This document shows, piece after piece, positions 22,768 to 34,781 of a stretch of 64,000 bases of DNA. Every line of letters starts with the position of its first letter. Positions within the stretch are counted from its first letter, which is position 1. The position numbers and the translations under genes are program-made. The stretch is from Roridomyces roridus (Eukaryota > Basidiomycota > Agaricomycetes > Agaricales > Mycenaceae): assembly GCA_029378245.1 (NCBI GenBank), contig JARKIF010000015.1:992001-1056000 (forward strand), read 5' to 3'. A model generated the notes under the pieces. It had not been told where the DNA came from. It saw nothing but the letters and a program-made list of their open reading frames with translations, and ran no database searches.

Positions 22768-25686
22768 GGTGGAGGGAGAACGAGGAGAGAAGACGGACAG
22801 CCTCGCTGACAGATTCGAGGCTTGTATTAGACTGTTCTCACACCATGTTAGCAACGCTTGAGCGACATCTGAGATGGTGGTAGCCAAGAATAGGAGTGGG
22901 AGACTAGAGCCAGGATTCGGACTCGGGGAAGGGCTCAGAGGACAGGTCACAGCGGAGTTGGTCGCGATTCAGACCAGATTGAAAGGAGAAGCCGGTATAT
23001 TAGTAGCCTCTGAACTGGGGCTATGGGAGGGGAGGAAGAGAGAAATGAAGAAGACATCCGGAACAATCCGGATTCCGGATGCGCAACGGATGCGTCACTG
23101 TCCCTTGCTTTGAGCCATGTCGTTGCTGGCGCTCATCTACTCACTGTGACGAGCATCGCTCTCGCTGCCCTCAATCAGGCATAACGAAAAGAATCTTCGG
23201 GCGTCGTCTGAACTGGGTGCGGCGGGTCTCATGCTATCGCGTCTAGACCGTCTTTTGCTGCGCGCGTAATGGCTACTCGACATCGCAAAAGAAGTACAGC
23301 GGCTGAAGCTGGGTCTGAAGAAAGCCGAGAGGAACGGAGGTGCGGACGAGGTGAGTTACCGCTACGCAGTGCAGTCCATGTGCCACTGACTGACGACGTG
23401 CAGGCTAGCGCTTGAAACGCCACGCATGTCCGGTGGGCGTGCGCCTGCCCATTCTTCATCCCCCGGTGGAAACTCATACAGCCCAAGTCTCAAGCTTGCA
23501 CCCATATCCCATGCGCCCATACGGCGGATGCTTGGCCACACCCTCCTATCCGATGGTGCCTCAGGAGTCCTTGTCCTCGCCATCTTTCCCGCCCACGCCC
23601 CGGGCACTCGCCGTCGTTTTCGACCTCCACTTGCTCCTCCGCCTGGAATGCCCAAATTCATGGCGGGTATGGGTCAACTCCGTCCGGTGAGGTGTGGGTG
23701 CCTCAGGGGTCCTTGTCCTCGCTATCTTCGAGTGGCCCTTGAGGTTCTCGTCACGCAATAAGGGTCGTGCCAACGGAAGACGAGCTAGCGGGACTCAGGT
23801 ACGTCGCCATTCTTTTCCGGATGGACAAATCGTTCTTATCCTCCCCAGCTGCACGTACCTGTCCAAGTCCAAGATGACCTCCCGTCAAGTCAAGTCGAGG
23901 CCAGCGCGCTCTCCGACAGCGATAACCCCCTTCTCGCTCCTGCGACATGTAGCTGTGTGCTCTGCCATACCGCCCAGCCTCTGTGAGGGACGGCCAAAAC
24001 CTCCTGCTCTTCGTACGTCGCCATCTTGACCGTGACCGAATGATTCGTCTCATCATTTGGTAGTCAAAGCCAAGGCGCGTTCCAAGTGTCGTCCTTGCAG
24101 CTTCACCCTCGCCATGTGCTCACGACCGGTGATTCATTCGGGTGGTTTCAAGAGCTACTTGCCTCAAGAGGACCACGGCCGGCGTCGACATCAAGCATCC
24201 AGCAATCAAGACGCTCGCTCTGCGCATACTCCTGTGCTGACCCCATCCCCATCCTCCGCCGCCGCGCTCTCCTGTCGCTCCTCCTCGATCCCTGGCCCCA
24301 TGCACTCACGCAATTGGCCATCCACAGTATCCGGACGCGCCCGAGGAGAAGCTCCAGCCCAGCTAGGCGTGGCTCGCAGGCGATGTGGAGACAGTGATGC
24401 GGGGGTGAATTCGGTCTTTGCCAGCGGGGGAGGAGGGGCAGCCACGATTGCGATGGAAGAGTGTACCCGCAAGCAGGGGAGTCCTGGCGCACGGACGAGA
24501 ATGATGCTCTATCTTTTCTCGCATGGCCGCTGCTCCTCAATTCGACTGCGGTCTTCATCTCCCGTACGCGTTCACCGTTGCCTCTTCCCTGCGCATCATG
24601 GCCATCATGGGCAGCAATCTCAGCGCTGCTTCCGTTTTGGGAAATTACATAAGCCCGCTCTGTCCTTGCATCCTTCGTCTTTTCCCGACCCCGTCCGCAT
24701 CAGACACCTAGCAAGTCCGGGATAGCGATGCCTGGGATGCTTCCCACCTCTCCCTGGACCCTCGGTCTCTCCGGGAGACGAATCTGGTCTTTGGAAGATT
24801 TGTCGCTCTTCGGAGTCGTCCCTCCTTCGCGGGAGCTTCAGATGCGCGGTGCCTCCGCCACGCTCGGTGGTCCTGTTTCCAACTGCTCCATTCCCGTGTG
24901 CTATCGCCTCCCATCTGTAGACCTCGCTAAGGTGCCGCCTATCGTTCTTCGACTCTCCGACCTCAGGCGGCAAGGAGGATGGCTGGATAGCTGGATGTCG
25001 CGATGGAAGGGGGTGGAATATGGATGGCTGCAGGCTATCATCGCCGTCTCCCCTTATCTCCCACTTGCGATGAGTTTGGGCCAATTTTCTCGCCTAGGCA
25101 CAACCAAAATCGATGTGCCTAGCGGGGGCACATGTCGGCACAGCTAGAAATAGCTCTCCATACACGGGCGCGGAATGGAATGCCTCTGGCTATCGGCGAC
25201 GTTCTGGGCCTCGGGCGTAGGTGCAGCGGGTACGCTGGCCAGACATCTTCCTCCTTGACTGGGAGACTCATTTCGCTTCTACAGCTCGCTCTATATCATC
25301 AATCTTAGCCCAGTTCCCCTCACCTCACTTCCATCTATTGCCGTTACACTGGTCGAATCTCAAGGCGGGCGGGTTATACATAATTTACCGTGCGGTTGTG
25401 CGAGGGGGGGAGGGAGATGTCTCGTTGATTAACGGCATGATACCAGGGATTGAACGAAGTTGTGCCCTCTCCGCCTGCCATCGGAACTCGAGAGTGGTAC
25501 TATGTGCAAGGGCCTGAGGCGACGTGGAGAATTCTGACGCGTCAGTCCCGGATGCTCTCCGCTATTCTGAGCAATCTGTCTTGTATGTCGTCCACAAATG
25601 CAATCTATCAAACGGATATGGACATCTTTGCTGGAAACCAAGGCTGTGCTGCGACCTGTCTATAGCCTTGCTTTGCCTTTCCCCTC
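22768..25686. other. Intergenic stretch between ARM genes D and E, conserved block
   Basis: No confident gene. Bases 23470-23840 resemble the minus strand of 33840-34150: AGCCCAAGTCTC.AGCTT, GGCGGGTATGGG(T/C)AA, GGTGCCTC..GAGTCCTTGTC and a splice-like ACTCAGGTACGTC..CATTCTTT in the same order. This could be two relics of one proline-rich gene. Long frames at 24057-24725 show no domain and look like GC-rich chance frames. Confidence 0.4.
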
Positions 25687-27598
25687 ATGCCGCCGCTGCA
25701 ACGCACCGAAACTGGACGTAGTTTGGCCAGTTGGTGGTCCGATAACAATCCAATGTTGCATATCAGCCCAACCATTAACCTCCATGCGGCGGCGAAACCG
25801 CTGATGAAGCTACTGTACCACCAACAGGCCCTGCGGATTATGGACGAGAATCGGGACCAGCCACTTTCTGAGGAGCTTTTGGACATTTATTCGACATACA
25901 TCTCGTGAGTCTTCGGTCGAGCGTCCGTATCTAAGCCGAGCTCACAATTTCGGCTGGACTGCCAGCTGCAAGTATGTGTCGTCCCGAACGGGAGCTTTGG
26001 TCCTAGCGCATCTCGGTGAAAGGGCGCTTGAAGAAGATAGTTCACGTCGGATTTTGTGTTCTCCCTTATTGGACCATCTCACACTGCAAACGCGGGGTAA
26101 CATACCAGCTTTACGGCTCATTGCAACTTTGGCCGCCCGTCGCTTAGGCGCGCCTTTCCTCCCAGGTGTAATTGTGCCTATCTCAACCATGCTGCAGTAT
26201 GTTCCTCAAGTAGTGTCACCTCGACATGCTCACAGCAACCTAGCATGGAAGAAGACGATCAGCTCGTCATCGCTGTAATAACCACTCTCGCTACATCAGA
26301 AGACGCCGGCGCTGTGCTGTCCATACTACTGTATTCACAGAACTGGCGAATCAGATGGCAAACTTGCACCTTGATCTCGGGATTGGCCAAGGAAAGAGCC
26401 GTTATGCCGATGATTCTCAATGGGCGTATCGTTGAAGATTTAGTTGGCTTGCTACGGCAAGTACCGCCTGCTCTAGCCGTGTTCCCAGAGCTGACAATTT
26501 CCCAGAGATCTGGATGACTCGGTCGTTTCCCATGCCATCTCCACGTTAATCGAAATATGCCAGCAGCCCGGCGGCGCACGAAGTCTGCTCTCCACAAAGA
26601 TCATCGAAAACTTACCTTTCGACTCCACGAGCATATCCAATCGGCAACGCGCATGCGCCCTCGTTTTAGCATTGGCAAAACGGAGGCCAGATATCATCAC
26701 CACCGTCGAGCGTGCGATTCCACGAGAAAATTGGAGGAATGTCGTATGGTATGTCCACGTTTATCTCTTTTGAACAAAACCTGATCCAGGACGCCGAAAA
26801 GTCCGAGGTTACCTGACGACGAGGAATACGAAGACGTGTCCGACGGGCTCCGCTTGTTGACTACTTTCGCCAGACACGGGCCCGAGGGGATGCTGATCTC
26901 AGCAAATACTTTGGAACATCTCGCAGATCCATTCAGCCATCTGGGTGAAAAAGCTCAGAGGACAGCTTGTTCTCTCTTGGGATATTTGGCGGAACATCAA
27001 TTCGGTGTCACCAAAATTCTCCAAACAAATCTGATTCCACAATTGTGGACCTTTCTGAGGTACCTACGTTCCAGCGGTGTGCCTGTATTTGTCCTCACCT
27101 TCACACCCAGCTATTCCATCGCTGCTTCTGAGGCAACTTGTGCCCTGATTGCGATCTCTAAAAACCCAGCTGGTGCGGACGCAATCCTCGCGGCCGTTGG
27201 AGACGAGCATCGAATCGTACGGCCTCTAATCGCAACTGCAAGCTCCGACATAAAACACGAAGCTTGTTACCTCGTCATCATTGCGCGGATAGCACCGTAC
27301 CACTGGGCGGCCGGGGTTTTGGTATCGCTTGGAGTTGTGAACACCTTGACGAGTTTTTTGACTCCAAAGGATAAGTAAGTCGTCATTTGCTGAATGTTTG
27401 ATGTGCATTCAATATTACAGCAGGGAGGACGACGACTACGAGTTAATTGTTGAAGCGGCGGCACAGCTGTTGATTCGCCTCAACGACCGGGTGGATCTTA
27501 TGACCTTTGTTGATGTTGCCTTCCTCCGCGAACGCATCTCCAGACGTGCGGCAACCTCATCTCGGGCCAGAGAGTTGTTGGAAGTCTTTCCTATTTGA
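25687..27598 (+). CDS. ARM-repeat protein E, complete
   Basis: Seven exons: 25687-25904, 25966-26196, 26244-26456, 26506-26748, 26790-27059, 27111-27374 and 27421-27598. They total 539 codons (538 aa). The N-terminus is the full family signature (SLASWWSDNNPMLHISPTIN, LHAAAKPLMKLLYHQQALRI), followed by ARM repeats (LATSEDAGAVLSILL, NTLEHLADPFSHLGEKAQ, ISKNPAGADAILAA). Every intron is phase 2. Intron 26457-26505 starts GCAAGT, and a GT alternative would break the frame. It is the nearest gene to mating sub-locus 1. Role unknown; a scaffold function is inferred from the fold only. Confidence 0.87.
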
Positions 27599-28437
27599 TT
27601 ACTTTCAACCCCACGTCGATACATATTGGATAAAACCATGGCGTTCCCACCACTGGTTCCACCCCTTGGCCGCTTACAAGTAAGACGCGCGCCGACTGCG
27701 CTCAATGAGTTCTCTCATTTGTAATTCTTTCTTTCTGTCCAGTTCAATGGGCGTGAATCGCGCCCACCTGAATTTTGTTCCGTCGACACAAGATTTCCCC
27801 CAAGATGTCCGTCAGCTCAAGATTCAGTGGCGCGAACAACGTCGGCGGGCTTTGGTGGCTAGTCTTCGTACATATATTCTCCCAATACTTCCACCAGGGA
27901 TCACTGTGAATTTCATCTCCCAGTGGATGTGTTCAGACAGACAATGACAGTGATTGAGTCCTGCGTCCATTCTTGAAAAGATACTTGCGGTTCTAACGTC
28001 GGAGTGGCGGTCATCGTTAATTCGGACGTTCTTATCTGGACTTCGAGAAGGAGAGTGGTACACTCAATATACCATTGTAGCGTAGAAAGACAGATAAGGT
28101 AGAGATAAACATAGTGGTAATGCGGCGTGTCTAGTACAAGGCCGTGCTACGGGAGTGGCAGTGGGGATGGTGATGGTGAGAAGGAGTGTGGGTCACGGCG
28201 AGCATGACGAGAAGATGAGGACGAGGAATGGCGAAAAATACAGGTCGTCCGTGGATTGTGGCACCTAGAGCAAGGTTAGGACCGATATAGAAAGGGGAAG
28301 GAGGCAGAGAGACGCACGGGGTAAAGGAGTCCGAGAATGATATGTGATACAGTAAATGCGTGCTAAATGTGGGTGTGCTATGGAGAACTAGATCAGGAAT
28401 GGAAGGAGGAAGGAGAGGAAGAGCACGCACTGTAGCT
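27599..28437. other. Intergenic, 3' of ARM E and of pheromone gene 1
   Basis: A short plus-strand frame from 27639 (MAFPPLVPPLGRL) with a possible intron 27680-27742 is visible, but I cannot assign it. The rest is probably 3' untranslated sequence of the two convergent neighbours. Confidence 0.35.
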
Positions 28438-28599
28438 TTACGCCACGACGCACCAAGCGACAGATGTGCCGCTTCCTGGCTGCTCCTCATTCACCGGCAG
28501 TCCACCAGAGCTCAGCTCGGATGTGGAGGCAGCGTCGTCGGAGACGAGGATGGTCTCGGAGGTGGGGTAGAGGCTTTCGAGGGTGATGAAAGAGTCCAT
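28438..28599 (-). CDS. Mating pheromone precursor P1 (CaaX = CVVA)
   Basis: A 53-residue frame starting MDSFITLESLYPTSETILV and ending GSGTSVAWCVVA-stop. MDSF at the N-terminus, a small acidic precursor and a C-terminal Cys-aliphatic-aliphatic-X box are the hallmarks of basidiomycete lipopeptide pheromones. The Cys would be farnesylated, the last three residues removed and the peptide cut out of the precursor, probably after the NEEQ region. A TATAAAG (28705-28712, minus sense) lies about 105 bp upstream, with an ACAACAATGG box at 28721-28730. Found by reading for CaaX motifs; too short for routine gene callers. Confidence 0.88.
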   Translation of the reverse strand: MDSFITLESLYPTSETILVSDDAASTSELSSGGLPVNEEQPGSGTSVAWCVVA

Positions 28600-30231
28600 G
28601 TTATGCGTGGGTTAAGCGCGATGAGGAGCAGTTATGTGTATAGTGGCTGGGGAGCTGGGGTTGGTGGGGCGAGTAGGTGAGGAAGAAGTGAGGCGCGTCC
28701 CTGCCTTTATACCCGAATTTCCATTGTTGTACATAATGGGACAGAAAGGCCATTCGGCAAGATCAGAGGCCAATTTGATGGGCCATTGTTCGCTGATTTA
28801 CAATTGTTCGGCAAAGTGGACTGATATCCCCGGGCGTGGCACGGCGTAAAAATTTCCAGGAATGCCCGCAGGATTTTCTTATCGGAAATTCCGCTGGGAG
28901 AACACCAAGACCCGGTCGACGGTCATCACCTTTCCATTGTTCAAATTGCCGATGTTTGTTGATGCGTGGTCACATCGAACAATGGGTCACACATATTGTC
29001 ACACCTTCCTCAACCAACTCCTGGTCCTCCGACGCTTGGCCCGCATTATGAAAAGAAAAGCGTTTCCTCTAGATCTGCGAGGCGGGCATGGACGGTCAAT
29101 TTTCTGATCGTGATTGGTTGCTTGTCGATGCCAATCACCAATGGGTCACAGCTGTCACACATTTCTGATTCGCACTCTCATGGTCCTCATGGCCGTTTGG
29201 GCTGCTGGCCATTGTTCGACCTCGATTATGCGGCAACGTGGTATCAGACACACCGCACCTTGCCTGTCGCCTCCCGGCCTCGCCCACTCGATGGAGCTGT
29301 TAGTGACCAGGCCAAGCCGCCAAGATGAAATTCTGAAGAATCACGACTCACGACCCCGTGGTTAATGCTCGTCCCCGTTCGCGGCGTGTCTCTCTGTCGA
29401 TGTACATGTGTCGTGTCTCATCTTCCGCTCGCGTCGAAAGATATTCGGGGTCGAAATGCAAGACTCGGAGGATACGATTGCAGAGTCGATCGCAATAGTT
29501 AAATACTACCCTGTGCTTACTCGCGATCATTCCATAATCTGGCCATGGGCCATGGCGGCCCTCCAACAACAAGCGTGGCATTCCCCTGTTGTCCTTTTTT
29601 CTCCATGTCGGCCGCCCAACATTTTCTCTTCGCGTATTTGCTCACGACGATCCCAAGCCGCGAGTTCATGCTCTGCAGCGCGTTCATACCGAGGAACAGT
29701 TAGCGGGTTATGCACCGTTTTGGCGTCAAGGACAGTAAGCCCAGAGTTCGATTCAGCTGGTGTCTGCCGCGTGAAGTTTCCCATGAATGCGGCCACGTTG
29801 GACGTCCAAGTCCTGGCCGTGGCCTTCCCAAAGCCAGCTCAATCAATGGGAATCGAGGCGAATAATGAGATTGAAATGAATCGTGTGCTACTGATACAGT
29901 AGGTAGAGCGAGTGTACACGAGCACGACCGTTATAGGTAAGTGCACCAAAGTGGAGCGGTAAACAGTAATGAGTGGGATGGGCCGAATAGCGCCGATGGA
30001 GAGGATAATGATAGGTAAAAGGAGGCATGTGTCAGCTTGCAAAGCGACGAATATCTGGATGCCAAGTCAGCTAGGAAGGGAAAGGAGGGAAGAGAGCAGC
30101 GCTTGCCGATGGGATTGAGAGTTGTGGAGGGAAGAGTACGAACATTGAGGGAAGTATTCGTTGTTGGGTAATCTTGGGGGAAGGATGAGCAAGGGGAAAC
30201 AAGGTAACAAGTAGGGTTGAGTACCAGATGG
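28600..30231. other. Intergenic region of mating sub-locus 1
   Basis: No gene recognised. It carries five further CCATTGTT or AATTGTTCG-type boxes (28783-28792, 28801-28810, 28934-28943, 28976-28985, 29209-29218), far more than elsewhere in the window. A 164-codon frame (29408-29902) has no recognisable domain. A degraded pheromone or receptor gene could lie here but I find no CaaX end. Confidence 0.4.
28721..28810. promoter_or_regulatory. P1 upstream: HMG-type boxes plus TATA
   Basis: CCATTGTTGT at 28721-28730, CCATTGTTCG at 28783-28792 and CAATTGTTCG at 28801-28810, all upstream of P1. The core AACAATGG fits the HMG-box consensus WWCAAWG. That these respond to pheromone signalling is inferred from their recurrence upstream of every mating gene here. 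Confidence 0.6.
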
Positions 30232-30402
30232 TCATGCAATGACACAGAAGGCGACGGCGTCGCCAGCGCCAAGGCGCTCGAAATCGAGGGGAAGGTCAAC
30301 GTCCCCGGCGCCAAGGCCATGGGAGACATCGACCGCGGACGCTTCACCCGCAACAGTAGCGGTGGTGTCAAAGGTAGCGGGGAGTGAGGTGAAGGAGTCC
30401 AT
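30232..30402 (-). CDS. Mating pheromone precursor P2 (CaaX = CVIA)
   Basis: A 56-residue frame from MDSFTSLPATFDTTATVAGE to GAGDAVAFCVIA-stop. The CVIA prenylation box and the LPLDFER site before the last 13 residues fit a precursor cut after Glu-Arg to give LGAGDAVAFC as the likely mature core. It is transcribed divergently from receptor 1 (starts 358 bp apart). TATAAAG at about 30503-30509 and CGAACAATGG at 30526-30535 (minus sense) precede it. It shares the PLDFE context with P4 in the other sub-locus. Confidence 0.9.
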   Translation of the reverse strand: MDSFTSLPATFDTTATVAGEASAVDVSHGLGAGDVDLPLDFERLGAGDAVAFCVIA

Positions 30403-30502
30403 CGGTGAGTGAGTGGAAGACGGTTTGGGGCTAGGCTGCTAAGAGCGAGGTGGTCTGAGGTGATGAGGGTAGGTGAAGAAACGAGGCGTTTAACCGAGCT
30501 GA

Positions 30503-30685
30503 CTTTATACCCGCCTCGCTTTGGCCCATTGTTCGCCTGAAATAATGGTACACGAGGTTCGGTCCAAGCAGGGTCCAAGAGACGGGATCAAAGTTGGTCC
30601 AAATCGGGTTTGTTTGTGCTAGTTTGGTTCCATTGTCCTTGCTCTCATTGTCGCCCTCGCCTTTGTCTTCGCCACACTATAAGAG
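30503..30685. promoter_or_regulatory. Shared divergent promoter of P2 and receptor 1
   Basis: The 357-bp gap between the two start codons contains CCATTGTTCG at 30526-30535 (for P2), CCATTGTCC at 30630-30638 with a second CATTGTCG at about 30647 (for receptor 1), a TATA box for P2 near 30505 and TATAAG near 30678 for receptor 1. A head-to-head arrangement implies co-expression. Confidence 0.65.
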
Positions 30686-30759
30686 ATGGACTCCGAGATG
30701 TCGGCAACGCTTTCCCTCGCCCCTCCGACCTCTCCCATACCGCCCGCAACGATATCATT

Positions 30760-32496
30760 ATGTTCGACCCACTTTACCCACTCTTCTCCACCTGCTCCTT
30801 CCTCGGCTTCGTTCTCGTCCTCATTCCCCTACCTTGGCATCTCCAGGCGTGGAACTCGGGGACATGCTTCTACATCATGTGGTCGGCACTTAGCTGCCTC
30901 AATCAGTTTGTCAATTCGGTGGTTTGGGCAGACGATATGATCAATAGAGCACCTGTGTGGTGCGATATCTGTGCGTCCTCTTGTTTTCCCGATTTTTCGC
31001 CCACGAATGAACCATCTGCCAGCCATCCGAATTACCCTCGCCGCCTCAGTGGGCATACCGGCTGCATCGCTCTGCATCAACCGTCGCTTGTACCAGATCG
31101 CCAGTGTAAAAACCGTCTCGGTCACTGTAGCTGATGTACGTGCTTTGCCACACAAGTTTCTCCCAAGCCTCGCTCACCGTGTCTTCAGAAACGCCGCGCC
31201 GTCTTGATCGACACGCTGATATGCGTCGTTTTCCCTCTCGTTTACATTGCTCTCCGTATGTGTTCTCACGGCTCGGCGTCCCGCTTCTACTCACCTTGGT
31301 TATTCTCAGAATATATCGTCCAGGGACATCGTTTCAATATCTACGAACAGATCGGCTGCGCCCCCGCGCTCTACAACAGCGTCCCCTTCTATTTCATTAC
31401 CCTCATGTGGCCGCCCCTCATCGGGATCACGTCCGCTACATACGGGATCCTCTCCTTGCGGGCGTTTACTCGCCGCCGCGCCGCTTTCTCCCAACTACTC
31501 TCTGCGCACAGTTCCCTCACCGCCGGTCGCTACCTGCGCCTAATGGCCCTGGCTGCGACAGACATCCTCCTCACCACTCCCCTCGGCATCTTCGCGATCG
31601 TGATGGACGCCGTGACCACACCGATCCTACCGTGGATCTCCTTTGCCAACACACACCTCGATTACGGCCGCGTAGAACAGATTCCCGCGATATTCTGGCG
31701 TTCGTCCCCGCTGGGCACGATTCCGCTCGAGTTTACTCGCTGGACGGCACCCGCCACCGCCTTCATTTTCTTTGCCTTCTTCGGCTTCGCCATCGAGGCC
31801 CGTAAGAACTACGCCCTCGCCTTCGGCGTCGTGTCGTCCGCCTTCTGGCGTGTCCTTGCACGTCTGGGCGTCCGCCGCCCTTCGTCGGGTTTCCTGGCAG
31901 CCAAGTCCACTTCTTCCTCGCGGGGTATGGGCTACCCCAAGCCCGAGCCTTCCAAACGCAGCGCGACTGCCACCGAGGACATTTCCCTCCCCGCCTACTC
32001 CTCCGCTGCCGGTACTGGCTCCTTCACCGAGTCCTTCGCCTCCGTGGCGGACCTCAAACGCTCCTCGTCCTTCGCTACGCAGGGTTCCACCTCTTCCTAT
32101 ACAGCGTCGCCGTTCGTCGAGGAGGACGGGAAGCTGGTGGACGAGGAAAAAGCCCTGTCGATCCACGAGGCGCTCTCCCTGCCCCCGCGCTCTCCCTCGC
32201 CTTCCTCAGCGTACATCGTCCCACATCCTGCTACCGATCCAGTGACACCCGACACTGCGACGTCCTTCGCCACCTCGACGACGGAGTACGTCCTCCCATT
32301 ACACGTCGGCTGGCACGAGCACCCTTATCCCGTCGATACGGGCGTGTTCTTGGAGGATGATGGCGGCAGTATCAGTGGGAGCAGTACCGCGCACTCACCC
32401 ACGTCAACGACGTCCTCACAACAACAACAATCGCGATTCAGCTACCCTCAAACACAATACGAGCAACAGTCGCGCGGGCCGCGCTCGCTCGTCTGA
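30760..32496 (+). CDS. STE3: STE3-type pheromone receptor 1
   Basis: Exons 30760-30970, 31023-31135, 31189-31255 and 31310-32496 sum to 526 codons (525 aa). It is a seven-transmembrane G-protein-coupled receptor. TM1 is FSTCSFLGFVLVLIPLPWHL, then WNSGTCFYIMWSALSCLNQF, the RAPVWCDI extracellular motif, IPAASLCINRRLY, RRAVLIDTLICVVFPLVY, FYFITLMWPPLIGI and FIFFAFFGFAIEARK before TM7. This is the fungal STE3 (farnesylated-pheromone receptor) pattern. The long cytoplasmic tail (about residues 310-525) is Ser/Pro-rich with a Gln run, as expected for desensitisation. Exons 2 and 3 (113 and 67 nt) are identical in length to those of receptor 2. Neighbouring pheromone genes argue for a mating-type receptor rather than a non-mating STE3 homologue. 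Confidence 0.93.
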
Positions 32497-34781
32497 TATG
32501 TCTTGTCCCTGCCTCATCCTCCACTCCCTTGATTATCCTTATACGACCCCACCACGACTCGACTCTTATTCCCATCTCCATCTCGATGATGTGCCCGCGA
32601 CGACCCCCCTTTCACTTTTCCACGTCCGCATGCCACGCAATAAGTACACTACAATAAAATCCACTGTATCATTAGCCACTCCCTCGCTTTTCTTTTCTTT
32701 GCTTTGTTAGCTCTAGTTCTAGCGTAACGCTCTTTTTTTGTCTTCTTTTTACGCAGTCTGGATGAATGAATGGATTTGTTTTCGAAATGTGCTTCAGATT
32801 GAGTTGAAGGAGATGAGACTTGAAAACGAGATGGGCATGGGATGACGGGGAGCAGGTCTGGGACTTTTTTGGCCCGTTATGGAAGGTGCGCGTCCATATC
32901 GGGACAGCTCTGCCTTTCCAGCCGGCATATCTGAGCCCTCGTTAACACGCCTCGTAGTATACTATCAAAGTACATCCCTACACAGGAAGATCGTGTGGAT
33001 TAAAGCGAAAGGTACGTGAGTATGTAGGTAGGAGACCGGGCAATGGCTAAACTGAATAGCGTAGTGGTGTAGCTAGCAGGACCGGGATGAGCCGCGGCAG
33101 ACAGTCTGCATAGTCCTCGTCCTGATCCTTGTCCAGAGGTCTTCCGGAGGGGCTGACGAGGGCGGCGTAGTGATTGAGCCCGGACTGAGAACTGATTCAG
33201 GCAAGATTCAGGTGAGGACGAGTGATTGACTGCTCCGCAAACCAATCGCGCCATCTTGGTCTTGAAAACCCGACGAACGGCCGTAGACGGTCCTCGAGTA
33301 AAGTATGACTGCGGAAGGCTGGGGTTGGGGCAAGGCGGGGGGACACCGCAGACCACGACCAAAGTGTATTTAGGAGTCGGACAGCGCTCTTGTGGGCGAG
33401 AGCTGACCGGCGAGGCGGGGAAGGGCGGGGGAGAAGTAATGAGATCCGGGCAGAGGGAAATAGTAGTAGCACATAAGTGGTCCGGCAGGGAAACGAGGCT
33501 CTGGATTCTGGGTACCGCACTGGCTCGGTACGTGGTGACCGCGTCGACACTCCTAGAGATGTGATCAGAGGATCGAGGGTCGGATAGTGCTTGACGATAC
33601 TCGTCCCGTACGTTGCGTGTTCCTCAGGCGCGGGCATCGCGTCCGCGTCCGCTGGAAGCCAGAATCAAAAGCTTGATCTGTACTGGATAACGATTCCGAC
33701 GCACGACAGGGCAAGACAGATGGCGTTGCGAACCTCCGCTTGACGCAAAGGTCATCTTGGACTCGGTCATCTTGGCCCGGAAAACATGAAGCGAGTAAGA
33801 CAGACGTGCAGCTGGGGAAGATAAGAACGATTTTTCAATCGGCAAAGAATGGAGACGTACCTGAGTCCCGCTAACCAGATTTGGTCTCGTTCTGACGCCC
33901 TCGTTTTCCGTTGGCACGAGACAAAGACTCCTCCTTAGGCACCCGCACCTCACCGACGAAGTTTGCCCATACCCGCCGTGAATTTGGTGGTTGCCAGGCG
34001 GAGCAGTGGAGAAAGTGGATGTCGAGAAAGACGGAAAAGAACGAGGCTTGGATGTGTGTGTCGCCGGGAAAGATGAAAGCGACGAGGAGGGTCGGGAGTG
34101 CCAGCCCACCGTTGTATGGGTGCTTTGGATACATGTGAAAGCTCGAGACTTGGGCTGCATGTAGCGGATGAGTATCTGCCCGCGGGTCAATGAAGGACGG
34201 ACAGACGCACCACAAGTAGTGTTGTGAAGCTGGGCTCGAAAGACAGACAAGCTAGTACTTTTTGCGACAAAGCTCGTCGAGTGGCCATGGATGCGATACA
34301 TGAGACCCGTTCGAAGCCCAGGCGCTCAGCGCTGAGCGTCCGAGCCAGAGACGACGCAGAAGAGGGTGGGGAGCAGCCACCTCTTTCGACATCTGCTCCT
34401 TTCGAATCGGAATCGGGATACGCCCACACAGTACTTGTTTCACGCAATCGGTGAGAGAGTTATCGGGCATGCTGACGGGACAAGTGCGGTGCAAGGAGGT
34501 CTATAACGGTCTTCAGGGCGTCAGTGCACTCGCTCTGAGACGACGGGGTGGGGACGCACCAAAGACCTCGGGAAACTCTCGCTATTCATCGACATCGCAG
34601 GATGTTAGAGGACGAGTAGTCGGTCCCGATGAAATTGATAGACAGCGATGATAGTGGGAGGAGCAAGCAAGCAGGACGGCGATCAAAAGCTCTTGTCCTC
34701 TCCCATCGTCCCAAGGTAAAGCCTCCAGCAACGCTATTTGCTCCCCAAGTACTGTCTCACAAAGGTATCTTGACAGTCAAA
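32497..34781. other. Intergenic; decayed block similar to 23.5-23.8 kb
   Basis: Minus-strand sequence 33840-34150 resembles plus-strand 23470-23840, including a splice-like border, so both may be relics of one gene. On the minus strand, a frame at 33197-33637 reads MPAPEEHATYGTSIVKHYPT but has no known domain. Nothing certain to annotate. Confidence 0.4.

Noticed and set aside
24057..24725. A 222-codon plus-strand frame
   Set aside because: Composition is Arg/Ser/Pro-rich as expected of chance frames in GC-rich DNA; several overlapping frames of similar length exist and no domain is visible.
31627..32166. A 179-codon frame antisense to receptor 1
   Set aside because: It mirrors the Ser/Pro-rich tail of the receptor and has a Gly/Arg-rich composition; a typical shadow frame.
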